Assembly: GCF_030817535.1 (NCBI RefSeq)
Contig: NZ_JAUSZL010000002.1
Span: 372,001-436,000 of the forward strand
Reading direction: 5' to 3'
Origin: Streptomyces sp. V3I8
Lineage (GTDB): Bacteria; Actinomycetota; Actinomycetes; Streptomycetales; Streptomycetaceae
DNA length: 64,000 bases
Part shown: positions 16,455 through 25,633 of the stretch, piece after piece
Layout: each line of letters opens with the position of its first letter
Position numbering within the stretch: the first letter of the stretch is position 1
Made by a program: the position numbers and the translations under genes
The notes under the pieces: model-generated
Database searches by the model: none
What the model saw: the letters and a program-made list of their open reading frames with translations, nothing else
Told to the model about the DNA's origin: nothing

Positions 16455-17120
16455 ATGACGTCAAGGGGTTCCGGCACGAGTGGGCCGGGCAAGCGGGTCC
16501 GCAAGGCCCCGGCCGAGCGCCGCCACGAGATCGTCGCCGCCGCCGCGCGGGTGGGCCTCACCGAGGGACTGGAGTGCGTCACCCTGCGCCGGGTCGCCGA
16601 CGAACTCGGGGTGCGGCCGGGGCTCGTCGGCCACTACTTCCCCGCGGCCGACACCCTGGTGGCCGAGGCGTTCACCGCCGCCACGATGGCGGACCTGGAC
16701 ACGCTGCTGCCCGAGCGGCCGGACGGGCCCGGTGACGACAGACCGCGGGCGGTCCTGAGGCGGTTCTTCACCCTGACGTCCAGCACCGAGTTCGACGACG
16801 TCAGCAGGCTCTGGCTCAACGCGCGGCACCTGTCGCGCTACCGGCCCGGACTGCGCGAGCACGTCGTGGCCCAGGAGATGCTCTGGTGCCGACGCGTCGA
16901 GAAGGTCATCATCGCCGGTACGGAATCGGGGGACTTCACCTGCGCCGACCCGTGGGCGGCGGCGTTGCGCATCCTGGTGACGATCGACGGGGCGAGCGCC
17001 TACATCAACACCAGCATCGACCGGCGCGGGGATTGCGTCGTACATCTGGCCAGGACGGTGGCGGAGGCCGAACTGGGCCTTGCGGCAGGGGCGTTGGAGC
17101 CGTCACCCGAGCCTTCGTGA
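16455..17120 (+). CDS. TetR-family regulator, BetI-like
   Basis: A 221-residue TetR repressor. The HTH lies at about residues 25-70 (ERRHEIVAAAARVGLTEGLE, VTLRRVADELGVRPGLVGHYF), close to the BetI/choline branch. The C-terminal ligand domain carries RLWLNARHLSRY. I use the ATG at 16455; an in-frame upstream ATG at 16419 lies inside the operator. It is divergent from the permease/dehydrogenase operon and probably represses it until the imported substrate or its aldehyde binds. The ligand is not known. Confidence 0.88.
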   Translation: MTSRGSGTSGPGKRVRKAPAERRHEIVAAAARVGLTEGLECVTLRRVADELGVRPGLVGHYFPAADTLVAEAFTAATMADLDTLLPERPDGPGDDRPRAVLRRFFTLTSSTEFDDVSRLWLNARHLSRYRPGLREHVVAQEMLWCRRVEKVIIAGTESGDFTCADPWAAALRILVTIDGASAYINTSIDRRGDCVVHLARTVAEAELGLAAGALEPSPEPS

Positions 17121-17133
17121 TCCGTTTCGAGCC

Positions 17134-17160
17134 GTGACAGCACCGCCGCGGTGCTGTCAC
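17134..17160. terminator. Perfect hairpin between convergent TetR and DoxX genes
   Basis: GTGACAGCACCG (17134-17145) and CGGTGCTGTCAC (17149-17160) pair perfectly over 12 bp with a 3-nt loop, 13 bp after the TetR stop. This is a strong bidirectional terminator candidate. Confidence 0.75.
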
Positions 17161-17248
17161 GGGTTCCTGCTCGGCCCTCTCGAAGACGAGAGCCACTTGC
17201 AGACCGGAGCCGCCTGAAGACGAGAGCGTCCTCAGAGTCGCGGGACGG

Positions 17249-17698
17249 TCACCGGGACCGTTCGGCCACCGGAGCGGTGACGGTGCGCGTGCCGCGCTCG
17301 CGGCCGACGAGGCGCTCCAGGGCGAAGGCTCCGGGACCGAAGAACACGACGAGCAGGAATCCCCAGCAGAAGAGCACCGGCGCGAGTCCGCCGTTCTGCA
17401 GGGGAAAGAGGCCGTCCTGCTGGTGTTCCGTGAAGTACGCGAACGCCATGATGCCCGAGCAGAGGAACGCGGCAGCGCGGGGCGCGAGCCCCAGGAGGAC
17501 GAGCGCGCCGCACACCAGCTCGATCACCCCGGCGTACCAGAAGGGCCAGTCTCCCGCCGGGCTCGCCTCACGGTCCAGCACCCCGAAGACCGTGGCGGCG
17601 CCCTCGCTGGCGAACAACAGGCCGAGGACGATACGGAAGAGGCCCAGCACGAGGGGCCGGCGCGTCATCAGCCAGTCGTCGAGGCGCGAAGTGGTCAT
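17249..17698 (-). CDS. DoxX-family membrane protein
   Basis: A 149-residue membrane protein with a GAGGAG site before the ATG at 17698. It has four hydrophobic helices: residues about 17-40 (LVLGLFRIVLGLLFASEGAATVFG), 55-72, 78-95 and 105-125. R22 and the FR-x-V-x-G-L-L-F-x-x-EG pattern fit DoxX. Homologues associate with respiratory or thiol-redox membrane complexes in mycobacteria. No partner gene is adjacent here. Confidence 0.85.
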   Translation of the reverse strand: MTTSRLDDWLMTRRPLVLGLFRIVLGLLFASEGAATVFGVLDREASPAGDWPFWYAGVIELVCGALVLLGLAPRAAAFLCSGIMAFAYFTEHQQDGLFPLQNGGLAPVLFCWGFLLVVFFGPGAFALERLVGRERGTRTVTAPVAERSR

Positions 17699-17989
17699 GG
17701 GAACTCCTCAAGGGTCACCACGTGGTTCAGGGATCACCACGCGGTCGGCGGGACGAGGGCGAAATGGACCACGGAGTCCGGGTCGCGACCCTCAGCCGAC
17801 CGTACGTGCGCGGAGCGCTCCGGGTTCAAACAGCCGCGCAGGACCTGTCCCGGGCCGGTGGGCACGCGCCGTCGGCGGCGGACCGGATACGCCGTTCCGG
17901 TGCCGGTTCGACTTGTGGCGCTTCAAGTGCCGGAGGCTGCTCACAGGTCAGCGACTCACAGGTCAGCGCCCGGACAGCAGGCCGCGGAC

Positions 17990-18180
17990 CTGACCGTCCG
18001 GGAGACGGCCCGGCACTCGGGTTTCACCCGGTCCACGCTCCGCCACCACGAGAAGGCCGGCCCGCTGGGCCGGATCGCCCGCGACGAGTCCAGTGGCCAC
18101 CGCCGCGATACGGGCCCGCGACCGCGGAGCGCGTCAGGGCGCTGCCCTGCCTGCGCTCGGCCGCGTTCGGTCCTGGGACG
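17990..18180 (+). pseudogene. Remnant of a MerR-family regulator
   Basis: One frame from 17990 reads LTVRETARHSGFTRSTLRHHE followed by KAGPLGRIARDESSGHRR, which is the winged-HTH of a MerR regulator (normally RIGELARRSGVSxSTLRYYEExGLL). After GHRR the homology continues in another frame as YGPATAERVRALPCLRSA, so a single-base shift near 18107 breaks it. No effector domain follows, nor is there a good start. It is a pseudogene. Confidence 0.55.
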
Positions 18181-18209
18181 GCGGTCCCGGGACGTCACCG
18201 AGACGATCG

Positions 18210-18315
18210 TGTCCACCGTGGACAGCCTGATCCGGTCCTGTCCATCGTGGACAGCCTGATCCGGTCCGGCCTGGTCCTGTCCTCCCGGTCCGGCCTGGTC
18301 CTGTCCTCGGGGAAG
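18210..18315. repeat. Two adjacent tandem duplications (29 bp and 24 bp)
   Basis: Unit 18210-18238 is repeated at 18239-18267 with one mismatch (tgtccaccgtggacagcc against tgtccatcgtggacagcc, then identical). A 24-bp unit starting ggcctggtcctgtcctc follows at 18268-18291 and is partly repeated from 18292. Two copies each, so this is not a CRISPR. Confidence 0.85.
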
Positions 18316-18460
18316 CTCTCTGGAAGCCCTCGGGCGACAGGGCCCAGGACGCATCTGGTGGATCCCGGCGGCGGCCGGGGCGGTCCTGACGGGGCGAGGC
18401 GCCCCGCTCGTCGCGGTGCCCCCGCTAGCCTGGGGGTTTACGCCATCGAGAGGAGCCGCC

Positions 18461-18637
18461 ATGCCGGAGGAACCGACGCCGGGGGGCCCGTTGGGCACAG
18501 CGATGCGGAAGGTGACGTTCCCGGACGGGTCGAGCGGGATCATCCTGGTGAAGGCGGGCACGTCGCAGGAGGACGCGGACGCGCTGGCGGCGCGGGTGTG
18601 GGCGGAGCGGTCGGAGCGCCGTCCCGGCGGGGAGTAG
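18461..18637 (+). CDS. 58-residue protein of unknown function
   Basis: A short gene with an excellent ribosome site (GAGAGGAGCCGCC before the ATG at 18461). The product MPEEPTPGGPLGTAMRKVTF continues with a beta-hairpin-like segment (PDGSSGIILVKAGTS) and an amphipathic helix (EDADALAARVWAERSER). It is hydrophilic, with no signal peptide or cysteine. I do not recognise a family. The codon third positions are GC-biased like those of real genes here. Confidence 0.6.
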   Translation: MPEEPTPGGPLGTAMRKVTFPDGSSGIILVKAGTSQEDADALAARVWAERSERRPGGE

Positions 18638-18702
18638 CCCCGTCCGCTCGGCCCCGCTCGGCCCGGTCCGGCCCGGTCCGGCCCCACTCGACCCAGCCCC
18701 GC

Positions 18703-19461
18703 TCAGCCCAGGGACGGCCAGTCGAGGAACCGCCGCAGGACCGTGTGGGCGCCGTCCGTCCGCAGGCCGTCCAGTGGGAGGCGGCCGTGGAGGGTGAGGA
18801 GCAGGTCGCTCGCCGAGCCGTGCAGGCGTCCGTCCGCCGACGCCGCCACTTCTGGACCGCTCCCGTCGCCGGAACGGCCGAGCAGGCGGGCGCCCTCGGA
18901 GGTGAGGCCGACCAGCCAGGCCGGTCCCTCGCTGGTGTGCAGGCCGATCCGGACGGGGTCGTGCGGCCAGGCGCCGCTGGTCCCGTGTGCCACGCCGATG
19001 AACTCGTCGATGCCGTCCAGGGCGACGGCGGCGGTGACCGGCTGCGGAACACCCGCGGACAGCTGCGCGTCGAAGGCGTGGACGGCCGCCTCGTGCACCT
19101 GGTGGCGCGCCACCGCGCCGGCCGTCATGGGCTCCCCGGACGCGCCCCACCAGGTCCAGCACCCCGACCCGGGCCCGGCCTCGCGCAACGCGGTGACCAG
19201 TGCCCCGGTCGCCGCCGGCAACTCGGCCGGGGGCTCGCCCACGGCCGGTGGCTCCTCACTCGGCCCGGCCGCCACGGCGGCGGCCCAGAAGTGCTGCACC
19301 CGGGTGAGGTGCGCGATCAGGTCCCGCAGCGACCAGTCCGGGCAGCTGGGAACGCGCGCACCGAGCCCCGAGGCCATGCCGGCGGCCTCGTGCAGCGCGG
19401 TGGAGCGGTCCTCCACCAGGGACAGGGATTCCTCGAAGGAGAGCGTCTGGGTCACCGTCAT
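18703..19461 (-). CDS. Maleylpyruvate-isomerase-family (DinB-like, mycothiol-dependent) protein
   Basis: A 252-residue protein. The N-terminal four-helix DinB/MDMPI domain is visible as VPSCPDWSLRDLIAHLTRVQHFWA (about residues 36-60), with the metal-ligand histidines in IAHL and in VARHQVHEAAVHAFDA near residue 125. A C-terminal domain of about 90 residues resembles the sterol-carrier-like end of such proteins (TLHGRLPLDGLRTDG). Members act in mycothiol-dependent isomerisation or transfer; most actinobacterial copies have no defined substrate. It stands alone. Confidence 0.85.
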   Translation of the reverse strand: MTVTQTLSFEESLSLVEDRSTALHEAAGMASGLGARVPSCPDWSLRDLIAHLTRVQHFWAAAVAAGPSEEPPAVGEPPAELPAATGALVTALREAGPGSGCWTWWGASGEPMTAGAVARHQVHEAAVHAFDAQLSAGVPQPVTAAVALDGIDEFIGVAHGTSGAWPHDPVRIGLHTSEGPAWLVGLTSEGARLLGRSGDGSGPEVAASADGRLHGSASDLLLTLHGRLPLDGLRTDGAHTVLRRFLDWPSLG

Positions 19462-19520
19462 GTTCTAGCAGCCGGCTCCGACATCGCCCCCTGAACAGGA
19501 GTTCCGTGCCGCGGCACACG

Positions 19521-20951
19521 TCAGATGGAGAACCGCTCCTTGGCCAGCAGCGGGCGGACCCGGGAACGGAAACCCCCACTGCGGAACGGCTGCTGGAGGA
19601 GGCCGGGACGCAGGTGCTGGGCGACGGCCGCGGCGATCATGCCCTGGTCGAGGGCGAGGACGACGTCGCTGACACGGCCGGTGGTGACGTCCACCGAGTC
19701 GCGGAAGCCGTAGCGGTCGTCGTAGGCCCCGAAGGCGCGGTCGAGCGCGCGGAGGTTGGCGAGTGCCTCGGCCGGGGCCTGGGGCAGGGCGAGGAACGAG
19801 GCGTGCGGGGTGACGACGCCCAGGGAATGGTAGCCGTCCTCCTGCATGCCGATCGCGTCGACGCCGTACTCACGGTAGCCGCCGGCCGGTACGGAGGCCG
19901 GGGAGAAGCCCCAGTAGCCGTACTCCTCCTCGATCAGGCCGTGTTCGATCTGGCTGCGGACGAAGCGCCGGTGGGTCGTGCCCCAGGAACGGGGCGACCA
20001 CTGCGGCTCGGGCACGAACAACGGGACCATCAGCGCCTCGAACATGGACCCGCCCCAGGTGGGAACGAGCTTGCGGCCACGGTGGGTGTAGTGGCCCTCC
20101 CAGACGCGTACGCCGTCGATGTCGACGTACCCGCCCCCCGGCTCCTGTTCCTGGCCCATGCCCGGGAGCATGGTGCGCATCAGGTGCCAGTAGTGCTCGG
20201 CGGGCAGTGAACCGTCCGCGATGCCGAGGTAACTGGCCATACGGGGCTCGGTGTTGAGGGCGCCGTAGTGGTGGCCGGTGGGCTCGCCCTTGCCGGGCCC
20301 GTCGGGCCAGAAGCCGCCGCGCAGCTGCCCCGGACCGGCGACGGGGTCGGCCGGGTCGTAAGGGGTGTAGTAGTACGACCAGTCGGCGTCGGCGAGAAGC
20401 GCCGCGACGCGGGGGCGCAGCTCCGGGTCGGCGTCCGCGGCGATCCGCAGACCGGTCACCAGCCACGCGTTGTCGACCGTGGACAGGAACGGGCGCACCG
20501 GGTCGCCGGTCTCCGGCCAGGATGTCAGCAGTGAACCGTCGTGCGCGTCGTACCAGTTGAACCAGAAGCCGTGGGCCCGTTCCAGGCGCTCCACGGCGGC
20601 GACCGTACGGGCCAGCCGGCGGTGCATGGCGGAGGCGGAGATGACGCCGAGCCCGGCGGCCGCCACGGTGGACCACAGACCGCAGCCGATGTTGGTCGGT
20701 GAGGTCTGCGCGGACGGCACCGGCGTGCCGCTCCCGCTGACGTCGATCTTGTCCGCGGCCAGACCGAGTTCGGTGGTCATGGCCTCCATCGAACGGTGGG
20801 TCGCGGCGAACCAGTCGCGCAGCAGGCGGCGTTGCGTGTCGGTTCGTACGGCCGGGGCGGCGGCATCTGCCGTGGTCGCGGCGGCGAGGGATGTGGCGCA
20901 GGTCGCCGCCGCGGTGGACGCGGCGACGGTCAGAAAGCTACGACGGTTCAT
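19521..20951 (-). CDS. Secreted glycoamylase-fold glucanase (GH144-like)
   Basis: A 476-residue exported enzyme. The start at 20951 gives a Tat-type signal (MNRRSFLTVAASTAAATCATSLAAA); AGGAG lies about 10 nt upstream. The (alpha/alpha)6 glycoamylase domain (PF10091) is seen in ERAHGFWFNWYDA, FLSTVDNAWLVTGL, TWGGSMFEALMVPLFVPE and YGYWGFSPASVPAGGYREYG. This family includes GH144 enzymes acting on beta-1,2-glucan and sophorose oligosaccharides. It is the last gene of a sugar ABC/GH1 operon, 200 bp after the GH1 gene. Together they suggest outside cleavage, uptake and inside hydrolysis of a beta-glucan. The exact substrate is inferred. Confidence 0.85.
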   Translation of the reverse strand: MNRRSFLTVAASTAAATCATSLAAATTADAAAPAVRTDTQRRLLRDWFAATHRSMEAMTTELGLAADKIDVSGSGTPVPSAQTSPTNIGCGLWSTVAAAGLGVISASAMHRRLARTVAAVERLERAHGFWFNWYDAHDGSLLTSWPETGDPVRPFLSTVDNAWLVTGLRIAADADPELRPRVAALLADADWSYYYTPYDPADPVAGPGQLRGGFWPDGPGKGEPTGHHYGALNTEPRMASYLGIADGSLPAEHYWHLMRTMLPGMGQEQEPGGGYVDIDGVRVWEGHYTHRGRKLVPTWGGSMFEALMVPLFVPEPQWSPRSWGTTHRRFVRSQIEHGLIEEEYGYWGFSPASVPAGGYREYGVDAIGMQEDGYHSLGVVTPHASFLALPQAPAEALANLRALDRAFGAYDDRYGFRDSVDVTTGRVSDVVLALDQGMIAAAVAQHLRPGLLQQPFRSGGFRSRVRPLLAKERFSI

Positions 20952-21151
20952 GCGGCTCTGGCTCCTCTGCGGTGAGCAGGCAGGCGGAAGGGGGCGTGTC
21001 CTTGCTGCGTGTCCGTATACGTGTCCGTGGTGCGGGGCCATGGGCGGAGGGGGCGGGGTGTCGAGGCGGGCGGGGTGGGGTGTCGGGGCCGAGGGTGGGG
21101 CGGGAGCCGGCCGGTGTCAGGTGCCGACCGGCTCCCGGTCTCCGGGTGCGG

Positions 21152-22354
21152 TCAGACCGCGGTGCGCGGCAGGACGCGGTCGCGGCCGAGGCCGCCGAGC
21201 CAGACGGCGGACGGCTTCGCGGTGCGCTCGAAGGTGACCGGGTCCACGGCGATCAGCCCGAACGTCGGCTCGAACGAGCCCCATTCGTAGTTGTCCAGGG
21301 CGCTCCACGCAAGGTAGCCCTGCACGTTCAGGCCGTCCTCGACGGCGGCGGCGACCTCGCCGAGGGCACCGGTGTAGTAGTCGACGCGGCGGCTGTCGTC
21401 GGAGGCGGCGATGCCGTTCTCGGTGACGATCAGGGGCGTGCCGTCGCCGATGACGTCGGCGGTGTGGCGCAGGGCGTACCCGACGGCGGCCGGGTAGTAC
21501 TCCCACTGCGTGAGGGTGCGTTCGACGTCGTCGGGCGCCGGCACGGGACCGGTCTCAGCGATCTTGGTACGGGTGTAGGACTGCACGCCGATCCAGTCGT
21601 CGCCGCGGGCCGCCTCGATGAAGACGTCCTCGCGGGGGTACCGGTAGTCGGCGGTGACCTGCTCGGCGCCGGGCAGTGCCTGGTAGACCTGGTTGGCGAC
21701 GGTCCAGCCGACCAGGATGCCGGGGTGCCGGTCGCGGACGACCTTGACGGCCGCGTGATGGGCGGCGATGACCGCGCGGGTGGTCTCCTCGTCGGGGGTG
21801 GGCAGGCCGGCGGGCGGGAAGCCCTGGTCGCCCGCCTTCGCGGCACCCGCCATCACGGCGATCATGTTCGGCTCGTTGATGGTGCACACGTGCCGGACGC
21901 CGTCGGCGATGACGGGCCCGCACTCCTCGACGTAACGCGCGAAGAGCTCGACCGCGCCGTCGGCGGTCCAGCCGCCGAGGTCCTCGAACCACTGCGGGAC
22001 GGTGAAGTGGTGGAGGGTGACCATCGGGCGCAGACCGCGGGCCAGGGCGCCTTCGACCATCCGGCGGTAGTGGGCGATCTCGGCGCGGGAGAAGGTGCCG
22101 CGGACCGGCTCGATGCGGGCCCACTCGACGCTGAACCGGTAGTCGGTGAAGCCCAGTTCGGCGAGCAGGTCCATGTCCTGCTCCCAGCGGTGGTAGCTGT
22201 CGCAGGCGTCGAGGCTGGGTTCGGCGATACCGGCCGCGGGGTCGTGCTCCTTGCGCCACCAGTCGCTGTTGACGTTGTTGCCCTCGATCTGGTGGGCGGC
22301 GGTGGAGGCGCCCCACAGGAAGCCGTCGGGGAAGCGGGTGGTGGTGTGCGTCAT
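21152..22354 (-). CDS. GH1 beta-glucosidase
   Basis: A 400-residue cytosolic glycoside hydrolase family 1 enzyme, at the short end for the family (usually 440-480). N-terminal FPDGFLWGASTAAHQIEG is diagnostic. The acid/base glutamate is E161 in TINEPN and the nucleophile is E312 in VTENG; the aglycone strand YLAWSALDNYEW is intact. No signal peptide is present, so it acts on imported oligosaccharides. It lies downstream of two permease genes of the same operon with a 142-bp gap that contains a short direct repeat (gcgggtgcgggagaccg twice). Confidence 0.92.
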   Translation of the reverse strand: MTHTTTRFPDGFLWGASTAAHQIEGNNVNSDWWRKEHDPAAGIAEPSLDACDSYHRWEQDMDLLAELGFTDYRFSVEWARIEPVRGTFSRAEIAHYRRMVEGALARGLRPMVTLHHFTVPQWFEDLGGWTADGAVELFARYVEECGPVIADGVRHVCTINEPNMIAVMAGAAKAGDQGFPPAGLPTPDEETTRAVIAAHHAAVKVVRDRHPGILVGWTVANQVYQALPGAEQVTADYRYPREDVFIEAARGDDWIGVQSYTRTKIAETGPVPAPDDVERTLTQWEYYPAAVGYALRHTADVIGDGTPLIVTENGIAASDDSRRVDYYTGALGEVAAAVEDGLNVQGYLAWSALDNYEWGSFEPTFGLIAVDPVTFERTAKPSAVWLGGLGRDRVLPRTAV

Positions 22355-22496
22355 CGTCCGTCTCTGTCTTTCTGGTGCGGGGGTGGTGGCGCGGCTGCCC
22401 GGCCCGGGGTCGGCGGAGCGACCGGCGGGTGCGGGAGACCGGCGGGTGCGGGAGACCGGGGAGAGGCGGGAGGACCGGGGAGGTGAACCCGGTGGG

Positions 22497-23366
22497 CTAC
22501 TTCAGGCCCGCCGTGGCGATGCCCTGGGTGAAGTGCCGTTGCAGGACGGCGAAGACGGCCAGGACCGGCAGTACGACGAGGAGCGAGCCGGCCATCAGCA
22601 TGCCGTTGCCGCCGCCGACCGTGCGGTTGGGATCGTTGGCGAAGGTCGCGAGCGCCACCGGCAGGGTGTACTTGTCCGGGTCGTTGGTGGCGATCAGCGG
22701 CCAGATGAAGTTGTTCCACGAGCCGAGGAAGGTGAAGATCGTCAGCGTCGCGAGGGCGGGCCCGACCAGGGGGATCACGATCCGCCAGAAGATGTACCAC
22801 TCCCCCGCGCCGTCGAGGCGCGCCGCCTCCAGCAGTTCGTCGGGCACCGACAGCATGAACTGCCGCATCAGGAACACCCCGAACGCGCCGGCCGCGAAGG
22901 GCAGTACCAGCCCGGCGTACGTGTCGATCAGGCCGAGGCCGTTCATCAGCACGTACAGCGGCAGGATCATGAGGTTGCCCGGCACCATCAGGGCGGCCAG
23001 CACGAGCGCGAAGACCTTGGAGCGCCCGGTGAAGTCGAGCTTGGCCAGCGCGTAGCCGAGCATGGAGCAGAACAGCAGGTTGCTGACGGTCACCAGGACG
23101 GCCACGATCAGCGAGTTGAGGAAGTACCGCGGCATGTCGAGCTGGTCGAGCAGGGCCGTGAAGTTGTCCAGCGTCCACTGCGAGGGGATCCACACGGGCT
23201 GGCTCGCCGTGAGGTCCTGCTTCGTCTTGAACGCGGACAGCGCCATCCACAGGAACGGTGCGGCCATCAGCAGCAGTGCGGCCGAGGCGACCGTGTAGAG
23301 CAGCGGGGTGCGCACCCGTCCGGTGCGGCGGCGGGTCCGGGCCTTGGCGGCCGTGTCGGCGGTCAT
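22497..23366 (-). CDS. Sugar ABC transporter permease (MalG type)
   Basis: A 289-residue inner-membrane permease with six helices. The EAA loop reads LLEAARLDGAGEWYIFWRIVIPL at about residues 180-202, and the C terminus ends in QGIATAGLK, typical of MalG-like CUT1 permeases. Its ATG overlaps the stop of the preceding permease by 4 nt (ATGA). With its partner at 23363-24340 it forms the import channel for the sugar delivered by the lipoprotein at 24366-25610. No ATPase gene is present in the operon. Confidence 0.93.
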   Translation of the reverse strand: MTADTAAKARTRRRTGRVRTPLLYTVASAALLLMAAPFLWMALSAFKTKQDLTASQPVWIPSQWTLDNFTALLDQLDMPRYFLNSLIVAVLVTVSNLLFCSMLGYALAKLDFTGRSKVFALVLAALMVPGNLMILPLYVLMNGLGLIDTYAGLVLPFAAGAFGVFLMRQFMLSVPDELLEAARLDGAGEWYIFWRIVIPLVGPALATLTIFTFLGSWNNFIWPLIATNDPDKYTLPVALATFANDPNRTVGGGNGMLMAGSLLVVLPVLAVFAVLQRHFTQGIATAGLK

Positions 23367-24340
23367 CGGGTGTTGTCCTTCAGCAGTCGGAGCTGGAGCA
23401 CCGTGATGCCCATGATCACGACGAACAGGACGTACGCCATGGCGCTGGCGTAGCCCATGTGGAAGAAGTTGAAGCCCTCGCGGTACATGTCGAGCGACAC
23501 GGTCAGCGTGGAGTCGGAGGGGCCGCCCTGCGTCATCACGAAGGGTTCCTCGAAGACGTTGAGGTAGCCGATCGTGGTGATGACCGTGGCGTACAGCAGG
23601 GTGGGCCGCAGCAGTGGCACGGTGATGCCGCGCAGTTCCTGCCAGGCTCCGGCGCCGTCGAGGCGGGCCGCTTCGCGCACCTCGGACGGGATGGCCTGCA
23701 GTCCGGCGATGCACAGCACCATGACCGTGCCGAGGTTGCGCCACACGGCCATGGCGATCAGGGACGGCATCGCCCAGGTCTCCGAGCCGAGGAAGTCCGG
23801 TGCGCTCAGGCCGACTTCGGAGGCGAGGGAGGCGATCAGCCCGTCGGAGGGGTCGAGCACGAAGCGCCAGACGACGGCCACGGCGACGATGGTCGTCACC
23901 ACCGGGGCGTAGAAACCGACGCGGAAGAGCGTGCGGGCCCGGTCGATGCCGTTGTTCAGCAGGATCGCCGCGAGCAGTCCGAGGACGATGGTCGCGGGTA
24001 CGCCGACGACCACGAAGTAGCCGGTGTTGAAGAGGGCCTTGAGGAACTTGTCGTCCTGGAACAGCTGTGTGTAGTTGTCCAGGCCGACGAACTCCGCCTC
24101 CAGCGGGCGGGTGACGTCGCGGGCGCCGAAGTCGGTGAAGCTCATCAGGAGCGTGGCGACGATCGGGAACAGCATGAAGACGCCGAACAGCACCAGGAAC
24201 GGCGTGGAGAACAGCCATCCGGTCAGGTTGTGCTTGCCGAGCGAGCGGCGGTCGCGTCGGGTACGGCCGGCTTCCCTGCCGCCGTCGGGACTCTTGCCGA
24301 CGGCGGCCTGCGGGGCGGCCGGGCCTGTGGTGAGGGACAT
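23363..24340 (-). CDS. Sugar ABC transporter permease (MalF type)
   Basis: A 325-residue CUT1 permease. A charged N terminus precedes six membrane helices starting at about residue 40 (GWLFSTPFLVLFGVFMLFPIV). The EAA motif VREAARLDGAGAWQELRGITVPLL lies at about residues 222-245. It is located 25 bp after the solute-binding lipoprotein gene and translationally coupled to the MalG-type gene. Confidence 0.93.
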   Translation of the reverse strand: MSLTTGPAAPQAAVGKSPDGGREAGRTRRDRRSLGKHNLTGWLFSTPFLVLFGVFMLFPIVATLLMSFTDFGARDVTRPLEAEFVGLDNYTQLFQDDKFLKALFNTGYFVVVGVPATIVLGLLAAILLNNGIDRARTLFRVGFYAPVVTTIVAVAVVWRFVLDPSDGLIASLASEVGLSAPDFLGSETWAMPSLIAMAVWRNLGTVMVLCIAGLQAIPSEVREAARLDGAGAWQELRGITVPLLRPTLLYATVITTIGYLNVFEEPFVMTQGGPSDSTLTVSLDMYREGFNFFHMGYASAMAYVLFVVIMGITVLQLRLLKDNTR

Positions 24341-24365
24341 GAGGGGAACGCTCTCCTACCGCCTC

Positions 24366-25610
24366 CTACTGCACGAGGCCTTCGATCTCGGACTGGGCCT
24401 TGTCCAGCGCTTCCTTCGCGGAGGACTTGCCCTGGGTGACCGACTCGATGGCGGTGTCCACCTTGGAGGTGATCTCGGTCAGCCTGGGCTGGGAGGGAGT
24501 GGCGCGGGCGGTGTCCATCTGCTTGCGCCACACCTGCAGGGTGGGGTCGGTGGCGAGGTCGCCGGTCTTCCAGGCGGCCGTGTTGGCGGGCAGGTCGTTG
24601 GTCCGCTCGAACCAGTCGGCCTGGCCCTTGGCGCCGGTGAGGTAGGAGACGAGCTCCTTGGCGGCGGCCTTGTGGTCGCTGTCCGCGGAGACGGCCAGGC
24701 TGGAGCCGCCGGCCATGGACACGGACGCCTCGTCGGCGGGTACGGGGGCGACGGCCCACTTGCCCTTGAGGTCCGGGGAGTTCTCGTCGAGGAGGTTGGT
24801 GATCCAGGGGCCGCCGAAGAACATGGGGACGGCGCCGGTGTTGAAGTCCTTGGTGACGTCGTAGCCGGGGCGTACGGACTTCTCGCTGAGGCCTTTCTCG
24901 AAGTAGCTGCCGTAGTTCTCGAGCGCCTTGACGGCTGCGGCGGAGTTCACGACGGCCTTGCCGTCGTCGTCGATGACGGCCCCGCCGGCGGAGTACAGGA
25001 ACTGGTAGAAGCTCTGCACGGTGTCGAGGCCGCCCGGCTGGATGGACAGGCCCCACTTGGTGCCGGCCTTCTTCTGGTACGCCTCGGCCGTGCTCCGGAG
25101 ACCGGCCATGGTGTCCGGGGCCGCCTCGATGCCCACCTTCTCGGCGAGGTCGGTGCGGTAGAAGAGCACGCGCGTGTCGACGTACCAGGGGACGCCGTAG
25201 GTCTTGCCGTCGTAGGAACCCTGCTGCCAGGCCGCGGGGAAGAAGTCGTCCTCCTTGAAGGTCCCCGTGTTGACCGGCTCCAGGACGCCCATGTCGGCGA
25301 ACTCGCCCAGATAGCTCCCGCCCATCTGGACCACGTCGGGCAGCTTGCCCGCGGCGGCCGCGGCGACCAGCTTCTGGTGGGCCACGTCCCAGCCGATCGG
25401 GGTGACCTTGACCGTGATGTTGGAGTGGGACTTCTCGTACTCCTGGACGACGTCACCGAGCTTCTCCCCCTCCGTGCCCATCGCCCAGACGGTCAGGGTC
25501 TGCTCGGCATCGGCTGCCACGCCCGCGCCGTCCGAACCGCCGCAGGCGGTGAGGGTGAGGGCGGACGCCAGGGTGAACGCGATCGAGCCCGTGCGGACGG
25601 CGCGGTTCAT
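24366..25610 (-). CDS. Sugar-binding lipoprotein of the ABC transporter
   Basis: A 414-residue family-1 extracellular solute-binding protein. The lipobox LTAC is at about residues 20-23, with a basic n-region and hydrophobic core, so it is lipid-anchored outside the membrane. LTVWAMGTEGEKL, GWDVAHQKLVAAAAAGKLPDVVQMG and YGVPWYVDTRVLFYR are typical of oligosaccharide binders. The ATG at 25610 follows AAGGAGGAG. It heads the operon lipoprotein-permease-permease-GH1-glycoamylase, and a palindromic operator lies 24-52 bp upstream. Confidence 0.93.
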   Translation of the reverse strand: MNRAVRTGSIAFTLASALTLTACGGSDGAGVAADAEQTLTVWAMGTEGEKLGDVVQEYEKSHSNITVKVTPIGWDVAHQKLVAAAAAGKLPDVVQMGGSYLGEFADMGVLEPVNTGTFKEDDFFPAAWQQGSYDGKTYGVPWYVDTRVLFYRTDLAEKVGIEAAPDTMAGLRSTAEAYQKKAGTKWGLSIQPGGLDTVQSFYQFLYSAGGAVIDDDGKAVVNSAAAVKALENYGSYFEKGLSEKSVRPGYDVTKDFNTGAVPMFFGGPWITNLLDENSPDLKGKWAVAPVPADEASVSMAGGSSLAVSADSDHKAAAKELVSYLTGAKGQADWFERTNDLPANTAAWKTGDLATDPTLQVWRKQMDTARATPSQPRLTEITSKVDTAIESVTQGKSSAKEALDKAQSEIEGLVQ

Positions 25611-25633
25611 GGGGCTCCTCCTTGAGCTCTACG

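Larger units (their letters stand above)
17699..18460. other. Intergenic region with a decayed regulator and tandem repeats
   Basis: About 760 bp without an intact gene. It holds a frameshifted MerR remnant near 17990-18180 and two short tandem repeats at 18210-18315, described separately. The remainder, including several long but low-information open frames, shows nothing I can support as coding. Confidence 0.6.

Noticed and set aside
18210..18315. Possible CRISPR-like repeats
   Set aside because: There are only two copies of each unit, directly adjacent without spacers, and no cas genes.
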